A stretch of DNA of 64,000 nucleotides from Rhabditoides inermis (Eukaryota > Nematoda > Chromadorea > Rhabditida > Rhabditidae). The stretch is from assembly GCA_963966185.1 (NCBI GenBank), contig CAWZYM010000205.1, positions 428,501-492,500 on the forward strand, written 5' to 3'. Below, piece after piece: positions 1-11,203 of the stretch. Each line of letters opens with the position of its first letter. The first letter of the stretch is position 1. The notes beneath the pieces are model-generated. The model was not told where the DNA came from, did no database searches, and saw only the letters and a program-made list of their open reading frames with translations. The position numbers and the translations under genes are program-made.

Positions 1-282
1 AACTGAGACAACAGTACAAACCAACTACTTTTACTTGGAAGTACTTTTGAAAGATAATATCTGTCCTTTTCTTAAGTTTTGTTTCACAAAATTACATTTT
101 CATACACGTTCGTGATTCGCTGCGAGGATACCGACGCGCACCCGCTATTCGCCTATCTCTCTCTCACTCACACACAGAGGGGGCGGGGCGAAAGCGATTG
201 TCCGACGCCCGCCCGCCCGACACCAATCTCAATCCGCACTCGAATGCGGACTATCCGTATCTCGCTTCAAATTCAATCAAAC

Positions 283-616
283 TCAATACAACTTTCTATA
301 ACTCTATCGAATAGAGATGTGAATGCAATGTAACAATGGAAATCACTTCAAAATGAGGAAAAGTGCTTCATCCGGGAAAAGTCGTTTTTGAGCATTCTAG
401 CGCGCGGGGACATCCAGTACAAACGAGAAATATAGAAAACGGCCTGTCCTCAATACAACTTTCTATAACTCTATCGAATAGAGATGTGAATGCAATGTAA
501 CAATGGAAATCACTTCAAAATGAGGAAAAGTGCTTCATCCGGGAAAAGTCGTTTTTGAGCATTCTAGCGCGCGGGGACATCCAGTACAAACGAGAAATAT
601 AGAAAACGGCCTGTCC
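283..616. repeat. 167-bp tandem duplication plus GTCC microsatellite
   Basis: Two adjacent near-identical copies, 283-449 and 450-616, both begin TCAATACAACTTTC and end CGGCCTGTCC. A short GTCC array (about 613-635) follows directly. The 3' end of each copy matches the left end of the Helitron-like repeat described at 594-789, so the duplication probably arose around that element. No coding potential was seen. Confidence 0.9.
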
Positions 617-789
617 GTCCGTCCGTCCGTCCGTCTGTAAGTGACGCTCATGCGCCGCTTATATAACCCGGCCGCCGCCAGCGTGTGAGACGCGCCGGGT
701 TTGCACTTTTTTCAGCGAGGGCATGTGATTTCGAAATCATGCTCACATAACCAGGAGGAGGAGCGCCGTAGGCGCGACTCCGACTGGTA
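594..789 (+). mobile_element. Helitron-like non-autonomous element, copy 1
   Basis: The left end has AAAACGGCCTGTCC followed by a GTCC/GTCTGT run. The right end has a small hairpin (GCGCC-GTA-GGCGC) a few bases before CGACTCCGACTGGTA. The same ends recur at 27,599-27,777 (minus strand) and 37,286-37,373, and the right half recurs at about 26,040-26,150. A subterminal 3' hairpin without obvious terminal inverted repeats is what Helitron or Helentron relatives show; assignment to that class is inference. No helicase gene is present. Confidence 0.4.
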
Positions 790-790
790 A

Positions 791-2095
791 GAAGAGAAGG
801 AGAGACGAAGAGAACGAGAGAACGAGAGAACGAGAGAAGTGTAGAAAGAGAGAACGAGAGAACTAGAGAAAGGGAGAAAGAGAGAAAGAGAGAACGATAT
901 AACGAGAGAGCTAGAGAACGAGAGAAAGAGGGAAAGGGAGAAGGAGGGAAGGAGGGAAGGAGAGAAGAAGAGAAGGAGAGAACAAAAGAAAGAGAGAACG
1001 AGAGAACGAGAAAAAGAAAAAAAGAGAGGAGGGAAGGAGGGAAGGAGAGAACGAGAGAACGAGAGAACGAGAGAACGAGAGAAAGAGAGAAAGAGAGAAA
1101 GAGAGAAAGAGAGAAAGAGAGAAAGAGAGAGCTAGAGAACGAGAGAAAGAGAGAAAAGGAGAAGGAGGGAAGGAGGGATGGAGAGAAGAAGAGAACGAGA
1201 GAACGAGAGAAGGGTAGAAAGAGAGAACGAGATAAAGAGAGAACGAGAGAACGAGAGAACGAGAAAACGAGAGAAAGAGAGAACAAGAGAAAGAGAGAAC
1301 GAAAGAAAGAGAGAACGAGAGAAAGAGAGAACGAGAGAACGAGAGAACGATATAACGAGAGAAATAGAGAACGAGAGAAAGAGAGAAAGAGAGAAGGAGG
1401 GAAGGAGGGAAGAAGAGAAGGATAGAAAGTAGAAAGAGATAAAGAGAGAACGAGAGAAAGAGAGAACTGGAGAACTAGAGAAAGAGAGAAAGAGAGAAGG
1501 AGGGAAGGAGGAAAGGAGAGAAGAAGAGAAGAAGAGAAGAGAAGGAGACACGCGAGAACGAGAGAACGAGAGAACGAGAGAACGAGAGAAAGAGAGAGCG
1601 ATATAACGAAAGAACTAGAGAAAGAGAGAAAGAGAGAAAGAGAGAAAGAGAGAAAGAGAGAACGAGAGAACGAGAGAAAGAGAGAACGAGAGAACGATTT
1701 AACGAGAGAAATAGAGAACGAGAGAAAGAGAGAAAGAGAGAAGGAGGGAAGGAGAGAAGAAGAGAAGGAGAGACGGAGAGAAGGAGAGACGGAGAGAACG
1801 AGAGAAAGAGAGAAAGAGAGAAAGAGAGAACGAGAGAACGAGAGAAAGAGAGAAAGAGAGAAAGAGAGAAAGAGAGAAAGAGAGAAAGGGAGAAAGAGAG
1901 AACGAGAGAACGAGAGAACGAGAGAACGAGAGAACTAGAGAACGAGAGAACGAGAGAACGAGAAAACGAGAGAAAGAGAGAACGAAAGAAAGAGAGAACG
2001 AGAGAACGAGAAAACGAGAAAACGAGAGAACGAGAAAACGAGAGAACGAGAGAACGAGAGAAAGAGAGAAAGGGAGAAGGAGGGAAGGAGGGAAT
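791..2095. repeat. 1.3-kb polypurine minisatellite
   Basis: The plus strand is almost pure A and G, built from irregular GAGAGAAC, GAGAGAAA and GGAGGGAA units with scattered C or T. Long open frames on both strands here (Ser/Leu/Phe-rich on minus, Arg/Glu-rich on plus) follow from the repeat and are not genes. Such purine/pyrimidine mirror-like tracts can form triplex DNA, which is general knowledge and not shown here. Confidence 0.95.
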
Positions 2096-2139
2096 GAATG
2101 AATTTATTACAGTAATAATCTGCGTCACACATCAATAAT

Positions 2140-3029
2140 CAACGTTCAAAACCAAAGAAAAAGAGGATATCGCATAAAGCACGTGTCATCGTAGATAGAG
2201 GAATGGGATCACCCGCCTGGATGGTCTGTGGGAGTGGAGCGGCGGAGGGAACCGCTTGCTACGCCGCGAGGCGAGCACAAGGCAAAACCATCCATATCAT
2301 AACAAATCGCATGTAAATGCTATATCGGAGACTTGATCATATGAGATTTTTCGGATTGGTGTTTATAGGAACAATGGGAACGTGATTGTAGCGATATTGG
2401 TGATGTGGTGGGCGGGAGTCGGCGATTTCTCTACTGGGGTACCATGAAACTAATTCAATTTGTGTACGTGAGCGTCTCAGGATCGTATAGTGGTATAGTG
2501 GAAAGGAGATGTTCCGAAAGGTCGAGGTTCCAAAATCTTCCGAGAGGGCGCCGCCAGAAGGAGAGGACACAGCCGAGGCGATGGATGAGCAGCGACACGC
2601 CAGACATTACATATATACAGGACATGGCGTTACAAACACTCACACAGAACAATACAAACGAAACGACACATACATGGAACATAAAGCACATAAACCAGAA
2701 AACTAGTCAAAAGACTCAAAAGGTGCTCATGATTTGAGCTGCAAAATTTTTGTCAGATCAATACGGGACAGTGTTTTTGCAAAAATGGTATGCTTTTTAC
2801 AGAATATGCGTGGGTGGGATTTGGACAAAGTGACAATGTGTCTGGCTGTTCTCAGTGCAAAACAATTGTGTAAAAGTGTGGATCGAGTGGCTAGTGGCTT
2901 TGATGTGCAAGGCAAAAGTTTTCGTGGCGACCACGGGATGGTTTGATTCGGAACAATGACGAAAAGCGAGTGCATACTAGTCCCTTGAACATTTTGTGGG
3001 CTAATATCAAGTCACTACGAGCGCGTCTT
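2140..3029. other. Unassigned stretch, no gene recognised
   Basis: Several short overlapping frames exist on both strands, but none has a recognisable motif, signal peptide or splice-consistent neighbour. I see no RNA gene. It ends where a reverse transcriptase-derived duplicated block begins. Confidence 0.5.
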
Positions 3030-3105
3030 TCACTAACACGGGCGGCCCACGCACTTAAGGTGGCCGATTCTTATGCAATTAAGCACTTATGCAATTAAGC
3101 ACCGG
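3030..3105 (+). pseudogene. Reverse transcriptase 3' fragment
   Basis: The fragment repeats bases about 6,843-6,920 of the longer plus-strand copy (ACGGGCGGCCCACGCACTTA and onward). It ends in a doubled TATGCAATTAAGCAC next to the tRNA-like foldback element. Block 3,030-3,700 is a direct duplicate of block 6,843-7,515. Confidence 0.7.
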
Positions 3106-3420
3106 CGGCGTGGCGGAATGGTTAGTGAGTTAGGAAATCGGAAATGACGGTCGGCGGTTCTATTCCCCCTGCTGTCACCTGTCACTAGTTTTTGCAGTGC
3201 GTCTCGATCAAAGCCTATAACAGTTTATTGTTGTTTCGTTAACAACGATGTTTTTGCATAACCATACAATTGAAACAATAGAAATTTTTCACACTTCGGG
3301 CATCTCATGAATGAGGGTGTCGGGCATGCGTTGCAAAAAACCTGGTGACAGCAGGGGGAATAGAACCGCCGACCGTCATTTCCGATTCCCTAACTCACTA
3401 ACCATTCCGCCACGCCGCTG
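3104..3420. mobile_element. Foldback element with tRNA-like arms, copy 1
   Basis: Arms of roughly 75 bp (3,107-3,180 and 3,341-3,418) are inverted copies separated by a 160-bp unrelated core. Each arm contains a sequence like a pol III A box (TGGCGGAATGG) and a B-box-like GGTTCTATTCC 40-50 bases later, spaced as in a tRNA gene. The stems of a true cloverleaf do not pair cleanly, so this is tRNA-derived, not a working tRNA. A second copy is at 6,922-7,245. Confidence 0.7.
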
Positions 3421-3475
3421 TTGTTTCACCGGTCGTTTTCAAGGGTAGTCTATTCGGCACGTGGCCGAACTCCTT

Positions 3476-4750
3476 TCAAAGTGCTATTTTGGGAAAGTTA
3501 TGGTCATATTCGGATTCAGCGTGAAAAGTTGTGTGCAGGTGCTTAATTGCATAAGAATCGGCCACCTTAAGTGCGTGGGCCGCCCGTGTAAGGCTAACAA
3601 GACCTAGCGTCTTGAGTCTGAATGAGTAATCGGGCATAGACTGTGGGTATGAGTCGCACGGGTAAACTCGATAAAATACTATGCGGGTGAAATAGCGTTG
3701 AACACGTTCTAATGCGCGAATGTCTTTCATAAGGTGTGGATTCCAGACAGGGCTCGCGAATTCTAAGATAGGCAATACATATGTTTTGTACAACGTGATC
3801 AAAATGCGCTGGTCATCTGTGGTGATGGATCGCAAAAGAAGACGAGCTCTGTTCATTGCTGACTAAGCTCGCACGCACGCATTGAGACAGAGGTTTGCAG
3901 AGGAATCTACTTGCAGGCCGAGATTGCGGATGCGTTCACTACTAGACAAAACAGTGTCACCTAGCGAGTACACATGGGCAGGGTTGCCCCCAGATGAGCC
4001 ACACTATACTTGGAATCGGCAAGTTCTAACTGCCATAGCCGCGACCACTTTATTATATAGTCGCCGCCTGGTGGATAGTTTCTGTTATTGCCAGCCGGGG
4101 TCAGTTGGCGAAACTCAGTTTCGAGCGAGAGAGGCCAGACAGCGCGGGCAAATGGTCGAGTGTCGCGCGGCCTTTTTGATTCGCATGCCGGCTTCTTTGA
4201 TAAATATTATCGTTTGAAAGCGCGCGCTTAAGTCTCCTCACGACTAGAAGGTAGATCGAATGCGACTCGAGGGTAGATCGATTTTCTACCGTAATCTGGC
4301 GAACTATCTCCCAGAATAATATTATATGTCTAATGGCGAGTTGCAAGGCAGCGTGGGCAGTACCCGCAGAAGGGCGATCATAGGAGATGTACAACTTTAT
4401 ATCGTCTGCAAACGCACGAAAGCGAACCCCTGGTGGGAGACCTGTTTCAATACCCGTCAGATACAGTATGAACAAAATAGGACCCAATGCTGTACCCTGA
4501 ACCCTGAGGCACCCCTGAGTGAGGGTGAACCAACAATACCAGAAAAACTTTCATTCACTAGTACCCTGAACATTCTGCTTCACAAGAACTCTTTAAACCA
4601 CACTAGTATTGCACTTCTCATCCAAATGACTCGCACTTAGCAACCAACTTTTCTATATTCACCTTATCAAAAGCCTTCCGGTAATCGAAGTAAACAATGT
4701 CTGTGAACTTACCGTCTGCGGTAGCACTTATCCAATCATTGAAACATACT
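3476..4750 (-). pseudogene. Non-LTR reverse transcriptase, degenerate
   Basis: Reading on the minus strand from about 4,750: motif A (FDYRKAFDK), then GPILFILYLTG and the catalytic FADD box (4,101-4,487), then a C-terminal part (3,476-3,856) with SPVWNPH and an ERVQRYFTR-like segment typical of LINE reverse transcriptases. The frame is broken by several stops and frameshifts, so it cannot encode an active enzyme. It is the inverted copy of 5,975-6,918. I recognise no endonuclease domain. Clade not determined. Confidence 0.85.
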
Positions 4751-4819
4751 AGCAATATCTTTTAAAAGTACTTCCGTAAAAAGTGTTGTTTGGATTAACC
4801 TGATTCAAGAAAAGCGCAT

Positions 4820-5230
4820 TAGAGAGGGCGCGCAGCGCCCTCTCTTTTGGCTTAGGATAGGGCTCGCGCTAAAATTTTCAAGAAGCGATATCCAAAGGTC
4901 ACGTTAGCAACACTGTGAGCTCATCCAATTCATGTTAGTTAGATTCACACAGTTCCGTAGGTCAGATCAGTGGTTGACGGCATCTTTGTATCTTTTCTCC
5001 GAAAGAAGTTATGAGCGATCGCGCGCACCCATAAGGCGAGAGGCCAGCGTGTGGGTGTGTGTGTGGACGTTTCCAGTCAACGCTGGCTGCTAGCTCTCTC
5101 CCAGTGGGCGAGGCGCGAGAGAGAGCGCGAGAGAGCACGCTGATAGCAGAGAGCGCAGACAAGGCAGACATGCACTTATGCCACCGCGATCGCAAATGCA
5201 GAGAATTGTGTCGTGCGTTTCTATACAATA
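4820..5230 (+). mobile_element. Dispersed repeat R, copy 1
   Basis: It starts with the palindrome AGAGAGGGCGCGC followed by AGCGCCCTCTCT and is closely similar to 25,737-25,980 for about 240 bp (GGCTTAGGATAGGGCTCGCG and onward). The two then diverge. The element class is unknown. Confidence 0.6.
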
Positions 5231-5401
5231 CTATGAAAATCTAGTTCCATATACGCAATACGAACTGCATTCTGTAGTAGTCGATTACTTGCTACCACCG
5301 TTTCTCTTCCATCATAGTTCTGAGCGTACTAAAGAAAGAAGATCTTGGCAATAAGTAAGTAAGAGAAGAAATTTCTATGAAATTCAACAAAAGCACATGT
5401 A

Positions 5402-5966
5402 ATATCTGTTAAAAAGTACTTGCGTAAAGAGAGTCAGTTTGTCTTGACCCAATTCAACAAAAGCGCATGCATAAAACGTTTACAAATACTAACACAAACC
5501 TGCACACACCGTACCGTTGACACTACATAACATATGAAATATGAGAATACAAATAATGTGTTAGAGAGATTAATTTTTGAAAAATGAAATCGTAAACACC
5601 TGAACATGAAAACTAACACAAACTTGCGCTTTCAAACAAATATAGAATAGTTACACGTAACATTCAGAATAATACGATTGTTTTGTTTATTTAGTGTTTT
5701 TTTTAGGTTTATCATTTATGGTTTATGGTTTATCAATAAAATAATATGTTATTCGTGATGTTGTTCGACTCAATGTTTCAGGTATAAAAATGTCAAAAAA
5801 CATGGAATTATTCAACAATTATTCAACGTTAGAGCAAGTTTGTGTTAGTTTTCATGTTCATGTGTTTACGATTTGATTTTTCAAAAGTTAATAATATATG
5901 CATGCGCTTTTCATGAATCAGGTTAATCCAAACAACACTTTTTACGGAAGTACTTTTAAAAGATAT
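5402..5966. mobile_element. MITE-like element, family AAAGTACTTGCG, diverged copy
   Basis: The left arm (AAAAAGTACTTGCGTAAAG, AAGCGCATGCATAAAACG, ACTAACACAAACCTGC) is matched in reverse by bases about 5,830-5,966. The same arms, better conserved, bound the elements at 26,529-26,773 and 41,201-41,721. There is no open frame for a transposase. Confidence 0.6.
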
Positions 5967-5974
5967 TGCTAGTA

Positions 5975-6918
5975 TGTTTCAATGATTGGATAAGTGCTAC
6001 CGCAGACGGTAAGTTCACAGACATTGTTTACTTCGATTACCGGAAGGCTTTTGATAAGGTGAATATAGAAAAGTTGGTTGCTAAGTGCGAGTCATTTGGA
6101 TGAGAAGTGCAATACTAGTGTGGTTTAAAGAGTTCTTGTGAAGCAGAATGTTCATGGTACTAGTGAATGAAAGTTTTTCTGGTATTGTTGGTTCACCCTC
6201 ACTCAGGGGTGCCTCAGGGTACAGCATTGGGTCCTATTTTGTTCATACTGTATCTGACGGGTATTGAAACAGGTCTCCCACCGGGGGTTCGCTTTCGTGC
6301 GTTTGCAGACGATATAAAGTTGTACATCTCCTATGATCGCCCTTCTGCGGGTACTGCCCACGCTGCCTTGCAACTCGCCATTAGACATATAATAAAGTGG
6401 TCGCGGCTATGGCAGTTAGAACTTGCCGATTCCAAGTGTAGTGTGGCTCATCTGGGGGCAACCCTGCCCATGTGTACTCGCTAGGTGACACTGTTTTGTC
6501 TAGTAGTGAACGCATCCGCAATCTCGGCCTGCAAGTAGATTCCTCTGCAAACCTCTGTCTCAATGCGTGCGTGCGAGCTTAGTCAGCAATGAACAGAGCT
6601 CGTCTTCTTTTGCGATCCATCACCACAGATGACCAGCGCATTTTGATCGCGTTGTACAAAACATATGTATTGCCTATCTTAGAATTCGCGAGCCCTGTCT
6701 GGAATCCACACCTTGAGAAAGACATTCGCGCATTAGAACGTGTTCAACGCTATTTCACCCGCATAGTGTTTTATCGAGTTTACCCGTGCGACTCATACCC
6801 ACAGTCTATGCCCGATTACTCATTCAGACTCAAGACGATAGGTCTTGTTAGCCTTACACGGGCGGCCCACGCACTTAAGGTGGCCGATTCTTATGCAATT
6901 AAGCACATATGCAATTAA
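5975..6918 (+). pseudogene. Non-LTR reverse transcriptase, degenerate, inverted copy
   Basis: Same motifs as the minus copy, read on plus: TDIVYFDYRKAFDKV near 6,020-6,070, GVPQGTALGPILF and FADD in 6,167-6,484, and the C-terminal segment in 6,589-6,918. Stops after the motif A region and frameshifts near 6,200 and 6,470 break it. The right end is interrupted by the tRNA-like foldback element at a duplicated TATGCAATTAAGCAC. Confidence 0.85.
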
Positions 6919-6921
6919 GCA

Positions 6922-7245
6922 CCGGCGGCGTGGCGGAATGGTTAGTGAGTTAGGGAATCGGAAATGACGGTCGGCGGTTCTATTCCCCCTGCTGTCACCT
7001 GTCACTAGTTTTTGCAGTGCGTCTCGATCAAAGCCTATAACAGTTTATTGTTGTTTCGTTAACAACGATGTTTTTGCATAACCATACAATTGAAACAATA
7101 GAAATTTTTCACACTTCGGGCATCTCATGAATGAGGGTGTCGGGCATGCGTTGCAAAAAACCTGGTGACAGCAGGGGGAATAGAACCGCCGACCGTCATT
7201 TCCGATTCCCTAACTCACTAACCATTCCGCCACGCCGCTGTTGTT
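6922..7245. mobile_element. Foldback element with tRNA-like arms, copy 2
   Basis: Nearly identical to 3,104-3,420, including both A-box and B-box-like motifs in each arm and the same central spacer. The two copies lie at equivalent places in duplicated blocks, so they may be one insertion later duplicated. Confidence 0.7.
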
Positions 7246-7295
7246 TCACCGGTCGTTTTCAAGGGTAGTCTATTCGGCACGTGGCCGAACTCCTT

Positions 7296-7512
7296 TCAAA
7301 GTGCTATTTTGGGAAAGTTATGGTCATATTCGGATTCAGCGTGAAAAGTTGTGTACAGGTGCTTAATTGCATAAGAATCGGCCACCTTAAGTGCGTGGGC
7401 CGCCCGTGTAAGGCTAACAAGACCTAGCGTCTTGAGTCTGAATGAGTAATCGGGCATAGACTGTGGGTATGAGTCGCACGGGTAAACTCGATAAAATACT
7501 ATGCGGGTGAAA
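7296..7512 (-). pseudogene. Reverse transcriptase C-terminal fragment
   Basis: Direct duplicate of 3,476-3,692 (minus strand), with the same end of the C-terminal reading frame. It is cut off near 7,515, where it meets unrelated sequence upstream of the truncated membrane-protein gene. Confidence 0.75.
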
Positions 7513-8045
7513 TAGGTGAAATAGTGGGTAGAAGATGAGACAGCCGAGCGCTCCGCCAAGGTACAGTACCCTTAACAGGTACCGGTAAAGTGTACGGTAT
7601 CAGTATGAGCTACTGTAGCGGTACGGATTACGGCAGCCACGCTCACCCAGTGGTGTAACCCCAAATGAATACGTGGAGATATTTGGGCATGACGGTGATT
7701 TCTTGCCGAGTTGTGATCTCTTGATACAAGCCGGATTGCGCGTGCACCTCCGGAGAAACCTACAACATCACACGAAATAGGTGGCATTATTTCTATTCAC
7801 AATGGTCTTAGTATTTCGCCCACTGGCTCTCAACAGCAAGCATTGTGCAACTTGCGAGGATGCAGAGTGTGACGGGCAAGTTAGATATAGCCTGCGCCAG
7901 AGGGCGATGCATTCACTCACAACCAACTCATAATCTCTGCTATTCGCCCCTGCCTGACCACATGTCCACCAGACGATGATTATCCTACGTATTACTATAC
8001 TATGATTTCCTGCCCACTCTTGTGCGACAACCTCCCACCGCGCAC

Positions 8046-8583
8046 CTCCTTAGCCAGCGTGTCTCTGTCGGCGGCGTATATGTGTCGGCCGTGAGTGGTC
8101 GGGGCGTCGCTGCCTGTCTCCCCTGTGGGCTCCTTCTCAGAGGGCTGTCCACTGTCCGCACTCTTCAAGTGTGATGTCTCCTCACTCTTCGCTGGCTGCT
8201 GCTGTGCCGCACTCTGCTGCCCGAGCTGTCGCATGACAGAAAAACAATCGATATCAATCGACAAAAGTCGGCCTACCTGATGTTTGTGGTGGCGGCGGCA
8301 CTTTAGGGTGCTCGTGTGTGAGGTTGGTGGGCAGAAACTGGAATACGGTACATAGGTACAGTACTCCTACAGTACGCCTCGTACCATGTGTTGGTAGTGG
8401 TAGATCACCGAGGTGTTGTAGACCTCTTGTATGGCGCTCCATGTGGGGTTCGCGAATGAGAGCTGAATAGGAATACTGTAGATACAGTAACCAGTACCGG
8501 TGCCGTACCTGATATCCAAAGTGAAACGATCCCAATAGGCAGACGACAATGATGATGCGTAGCACTCGCCACGACACCTTCAT
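8046..8583 (-). CDS. Possible MFS/SLC2-like transporter fragment
   Basis: Minus-strand exons with good splice sites: 8,583-8,509 starts ATG and encodes a hydrophobic N-terminus ending GSFHFGYQ, then 8,462-8,409 encodes LSFANPTWSAIQEVYNTS. The GS-x-x-FGY pattern in the first membrane helix resembles SLC2 sugar transporters; that link is inference from a short motif. Exon 8,337-8,277 leaves one extra base, so the next candidate exon 8,225-8,046 (Gln/Glu-rich, polar) is out of phase, which suggests decay or a misread splice. A further possible exon lies near 7,764-7,660, after which repeats begin. No complete transporter fits in the window. Confidence 0.4.
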
Positions 8584-8699
8584 CGCGCCGCCAAACTGCA
8601 AAGGCGTACGGTAGGGTACGGTAGAGTACAGTATCCCAAAGACGACACAGTGGAGCATCACGCGTCCACGTTAACCATGAATACCGGGGGAAATGCATT

Positions 8700-9717
8700 C
8701 AAACACGTCATAGAGGTTTTAGATATCTTCCGTGACATTGACGACATGCCCCCGACACACAACCAACTCCAAGAGAGGGGGCGGGGCATATATGGGCGTG
8801 GTGACGCGGCACCTCTAGCTCGGGCGTTGATGCAAGATAAAAGAGTCCCTCGCATGGTCTTATCGTGTGCATGGGGGCTCATCGGGTAGTGTGGGTATGA
8901 GAGTCGCAGGAGGACCAGAAATGGTGTTGTCCTGAGGCACCACGGATGTACCAATGGGAATCATACGAGTATGATATATCCCTATATCATAGAGAGGCGT
9001 GGCCAAGCTCCTCCTCCAGTGCGTGGAGAAGGGGCGGTACCTAAAGGGGCGTGGCGTCGGTACTCCTCCTCACCTAGCTCGGGACAGCTGGGGTGCGTGT
9101 GAAGGGGGGCGGGATTGAAGGGGGAAATGACGGTTTGAGAGAGATGGGAGGAGATGAGGGAATGACCGCATGCAAATTCGAGTTTCCGAATTGCCAATGA
9201 CGGCTGCCCGAACTCATCATTTTGCGGAACAACTTTTCTCAGGAAGGGGCGCCGCGTCGCGCCTCTGCCGCGCTGCGGCACGAACGTGGATATGTATGTC
9301 CACGGTCATTACTACTACTTCCAAAACTCGCGATCATTCAACTACTTCCAAATCTCAAACAACCTCAAAACAACAACGTACAAACAACTTCATATTAGCA
9401 ATAAACGAACACAACAAAGAAAGGTTTAATGAAGAGTGGAAAGTTGACTTAGTTTTCTTGTGAATTGAGTCTCAGAAAAGGTGTCAGAGTCGCCGCCGGT
9501 CGGAGATACCATAGAAATTATCGAGTATTTAGGTATAGGTAGGCGACAGAAAAAGCGTCCGCGGGAGAACTGCTCCGATCTGGAGTACGAAAATTAGGGA
9601 TATTTCACCTACAGTATCCTACAATAATCGCAGTAACTTGTCACACGTGCGTGCGCCGCTAACACCTGAAATACGGCACGTCATCTGTATTCAATCGATA
9701 GTCATTCAAAAATCACC

Positions 9718-9752
<35 letters not shown>

Positions 9753-10429
9753 AGAGAGAGAGAGGTGAGAGGGAGAGGAACGAAATCGAACGATTCAGAG
9801 GAAAGAGAGAATGAGGGCGACCCTCGCCAACAAGAGCCGCCTCCCAATCACTCCCACCCCCGATATAGTCGTTCGTATATTATTGCAATATTATCGCAAC
9901 TCCTGCTAGCAGTGTCACGCAATTATATAACCAACCGTTTCGCAACCACTTTCTCGCTCGCCTATGAACAATCCAGATCCCTTTCTCTCACATTTAAAAC
10001 AATTACAGTAGCCAGATTCCCTCTACCGTACCTCGGTCATGTAGTATATTCCCGTAGCATATTCCCATGTGCGGCTGCAGCACAAAGAAGGGCGAGAACA
10101 AGTACGGGTGGAAGTGGTAGTCAGACTGAAAATACAAACATTGATCTTTTACTTTTATTGATCAATATATGTAAACGTAACGTGGTTAGGAACGAACTTC
10201 TTTTTACGTTTCACATTCCATGTATAATTAATCTCCAATAAACTCTACTTAATTGTAGATGTGCCGCGGTCACCAAACATTGACGTAACAACTGTAAACG
10301 GTAACGGAAGAACAACACCGCCTATGTGAGCAGTGCATTCAACTTGCCTAGCCTACATCAACAGCTCTCAACCTCTCATCCAGCCCTCTCCCCTATTTCT
10401 TCCTTCCCTTCCCTCCTCTTGCCCTTTCT

Positions 10430-10474
<45 letters not shown>

Positions 10475-10690
10475 TCTCCCTCCCCTCGTCCACCTTGCTC
10501 TTCCAAAACGGGAAGTACTCCTTGTCCATCTCGCGGAATATGTCCAGCCAGAAAAGTCTGCAATTCAAGAGTTATTCTCTCCCCCTCTCCCTCTTCTCCT
10601 CTTCCCACTCACTTCATGTCCTCCATCTTGTATCTTGTTCACGGAAAGCTCAAAGTTGGCCTAGAACAACGTTCGGTAGCTCTATAACAA
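8700..10690. other. Repeat-poor stretch without recognised gene
   Basis: Only simple repeats are clear: a GA run near 9,722-9,775 and a CT run near 10,434-10,471. Open frames here are short or composed of the simple repeat, and none shows a motif or consistent splicing. Confidence 0.5.
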
Positions 10691-10779
10691 TGTCGCGCGC
10701 AACAGCAACACGTTGTTCGACTGATCATCCGACAGAATCGCCCCCGTCACACGCAAATATAAGACGCGAATTAGACGAC

Positions 10780-11203
10780 ATACCTTCCAACTATCTCCGA
10801 AATGCCTTGTGAAACGTTTTCCAATTGACAATAAATTTTTGACACTTCTGAAAAAGCTCAAAATGCTTCGGACCACCTTGAAAACTAGTCGTTTGAGGCT
10901 ATTCAGAGATAGTTTGAAGAGAAGTTTTAAGGCAAGATCAAATGCGTTTCGCTAGGGATTCAAAGGATAATTAGAAGTCACTTCGAAAAAAGTTGAAGAT
11001 ACTGACCGCTACTTGACGCTCCTCATTCACCACACGCGCCCGTTTCTCCGCCGTCGCCGTCGCCGAATCACCAGCGTCGAACAGACGCTTGCGAGCCTGA
11101 TGAGCGAGTTGTCATACAGGGACAAGTAGACGATCTCTCACGGTGGCGCGACCGAGGAGAGCTCCGTGAGGCACGGTGAGCTCGCCACCCTTGATGAGAT
11201 CGT
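10780..11203 (-). pseudogene. Zinc-finger gene remnant (copy E)
   Basis: Minus-strand sequence matches two exons of the zinc-finger cluster: an exon ending PHGALLGRAT, a 45-base intron (11,097-11,141), and an exon encoding RKRLFDAGDSAT followed by RARVVNEERQVA. It then continues into the same following intron to about 10,780, where homology stops. No finger exons follow, so it is a truncated stub. Confidence 0.75.

Noticed and set aside
648..2135. Several 66-217 codon minus-strand frames rich in Ser, Leu, Phe, and plus-strand Arg/Glu frames
   Set aside because: They are translations of the polypurine minisatellite; composition alone explains the lack of stops.
3107..3180. A functional tRNA gene
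   Set aside because: A-box and B-box-like motifs are present, but the acceptor and T stems do not pair properly, and the sequence is one arm of an inverted repeat.
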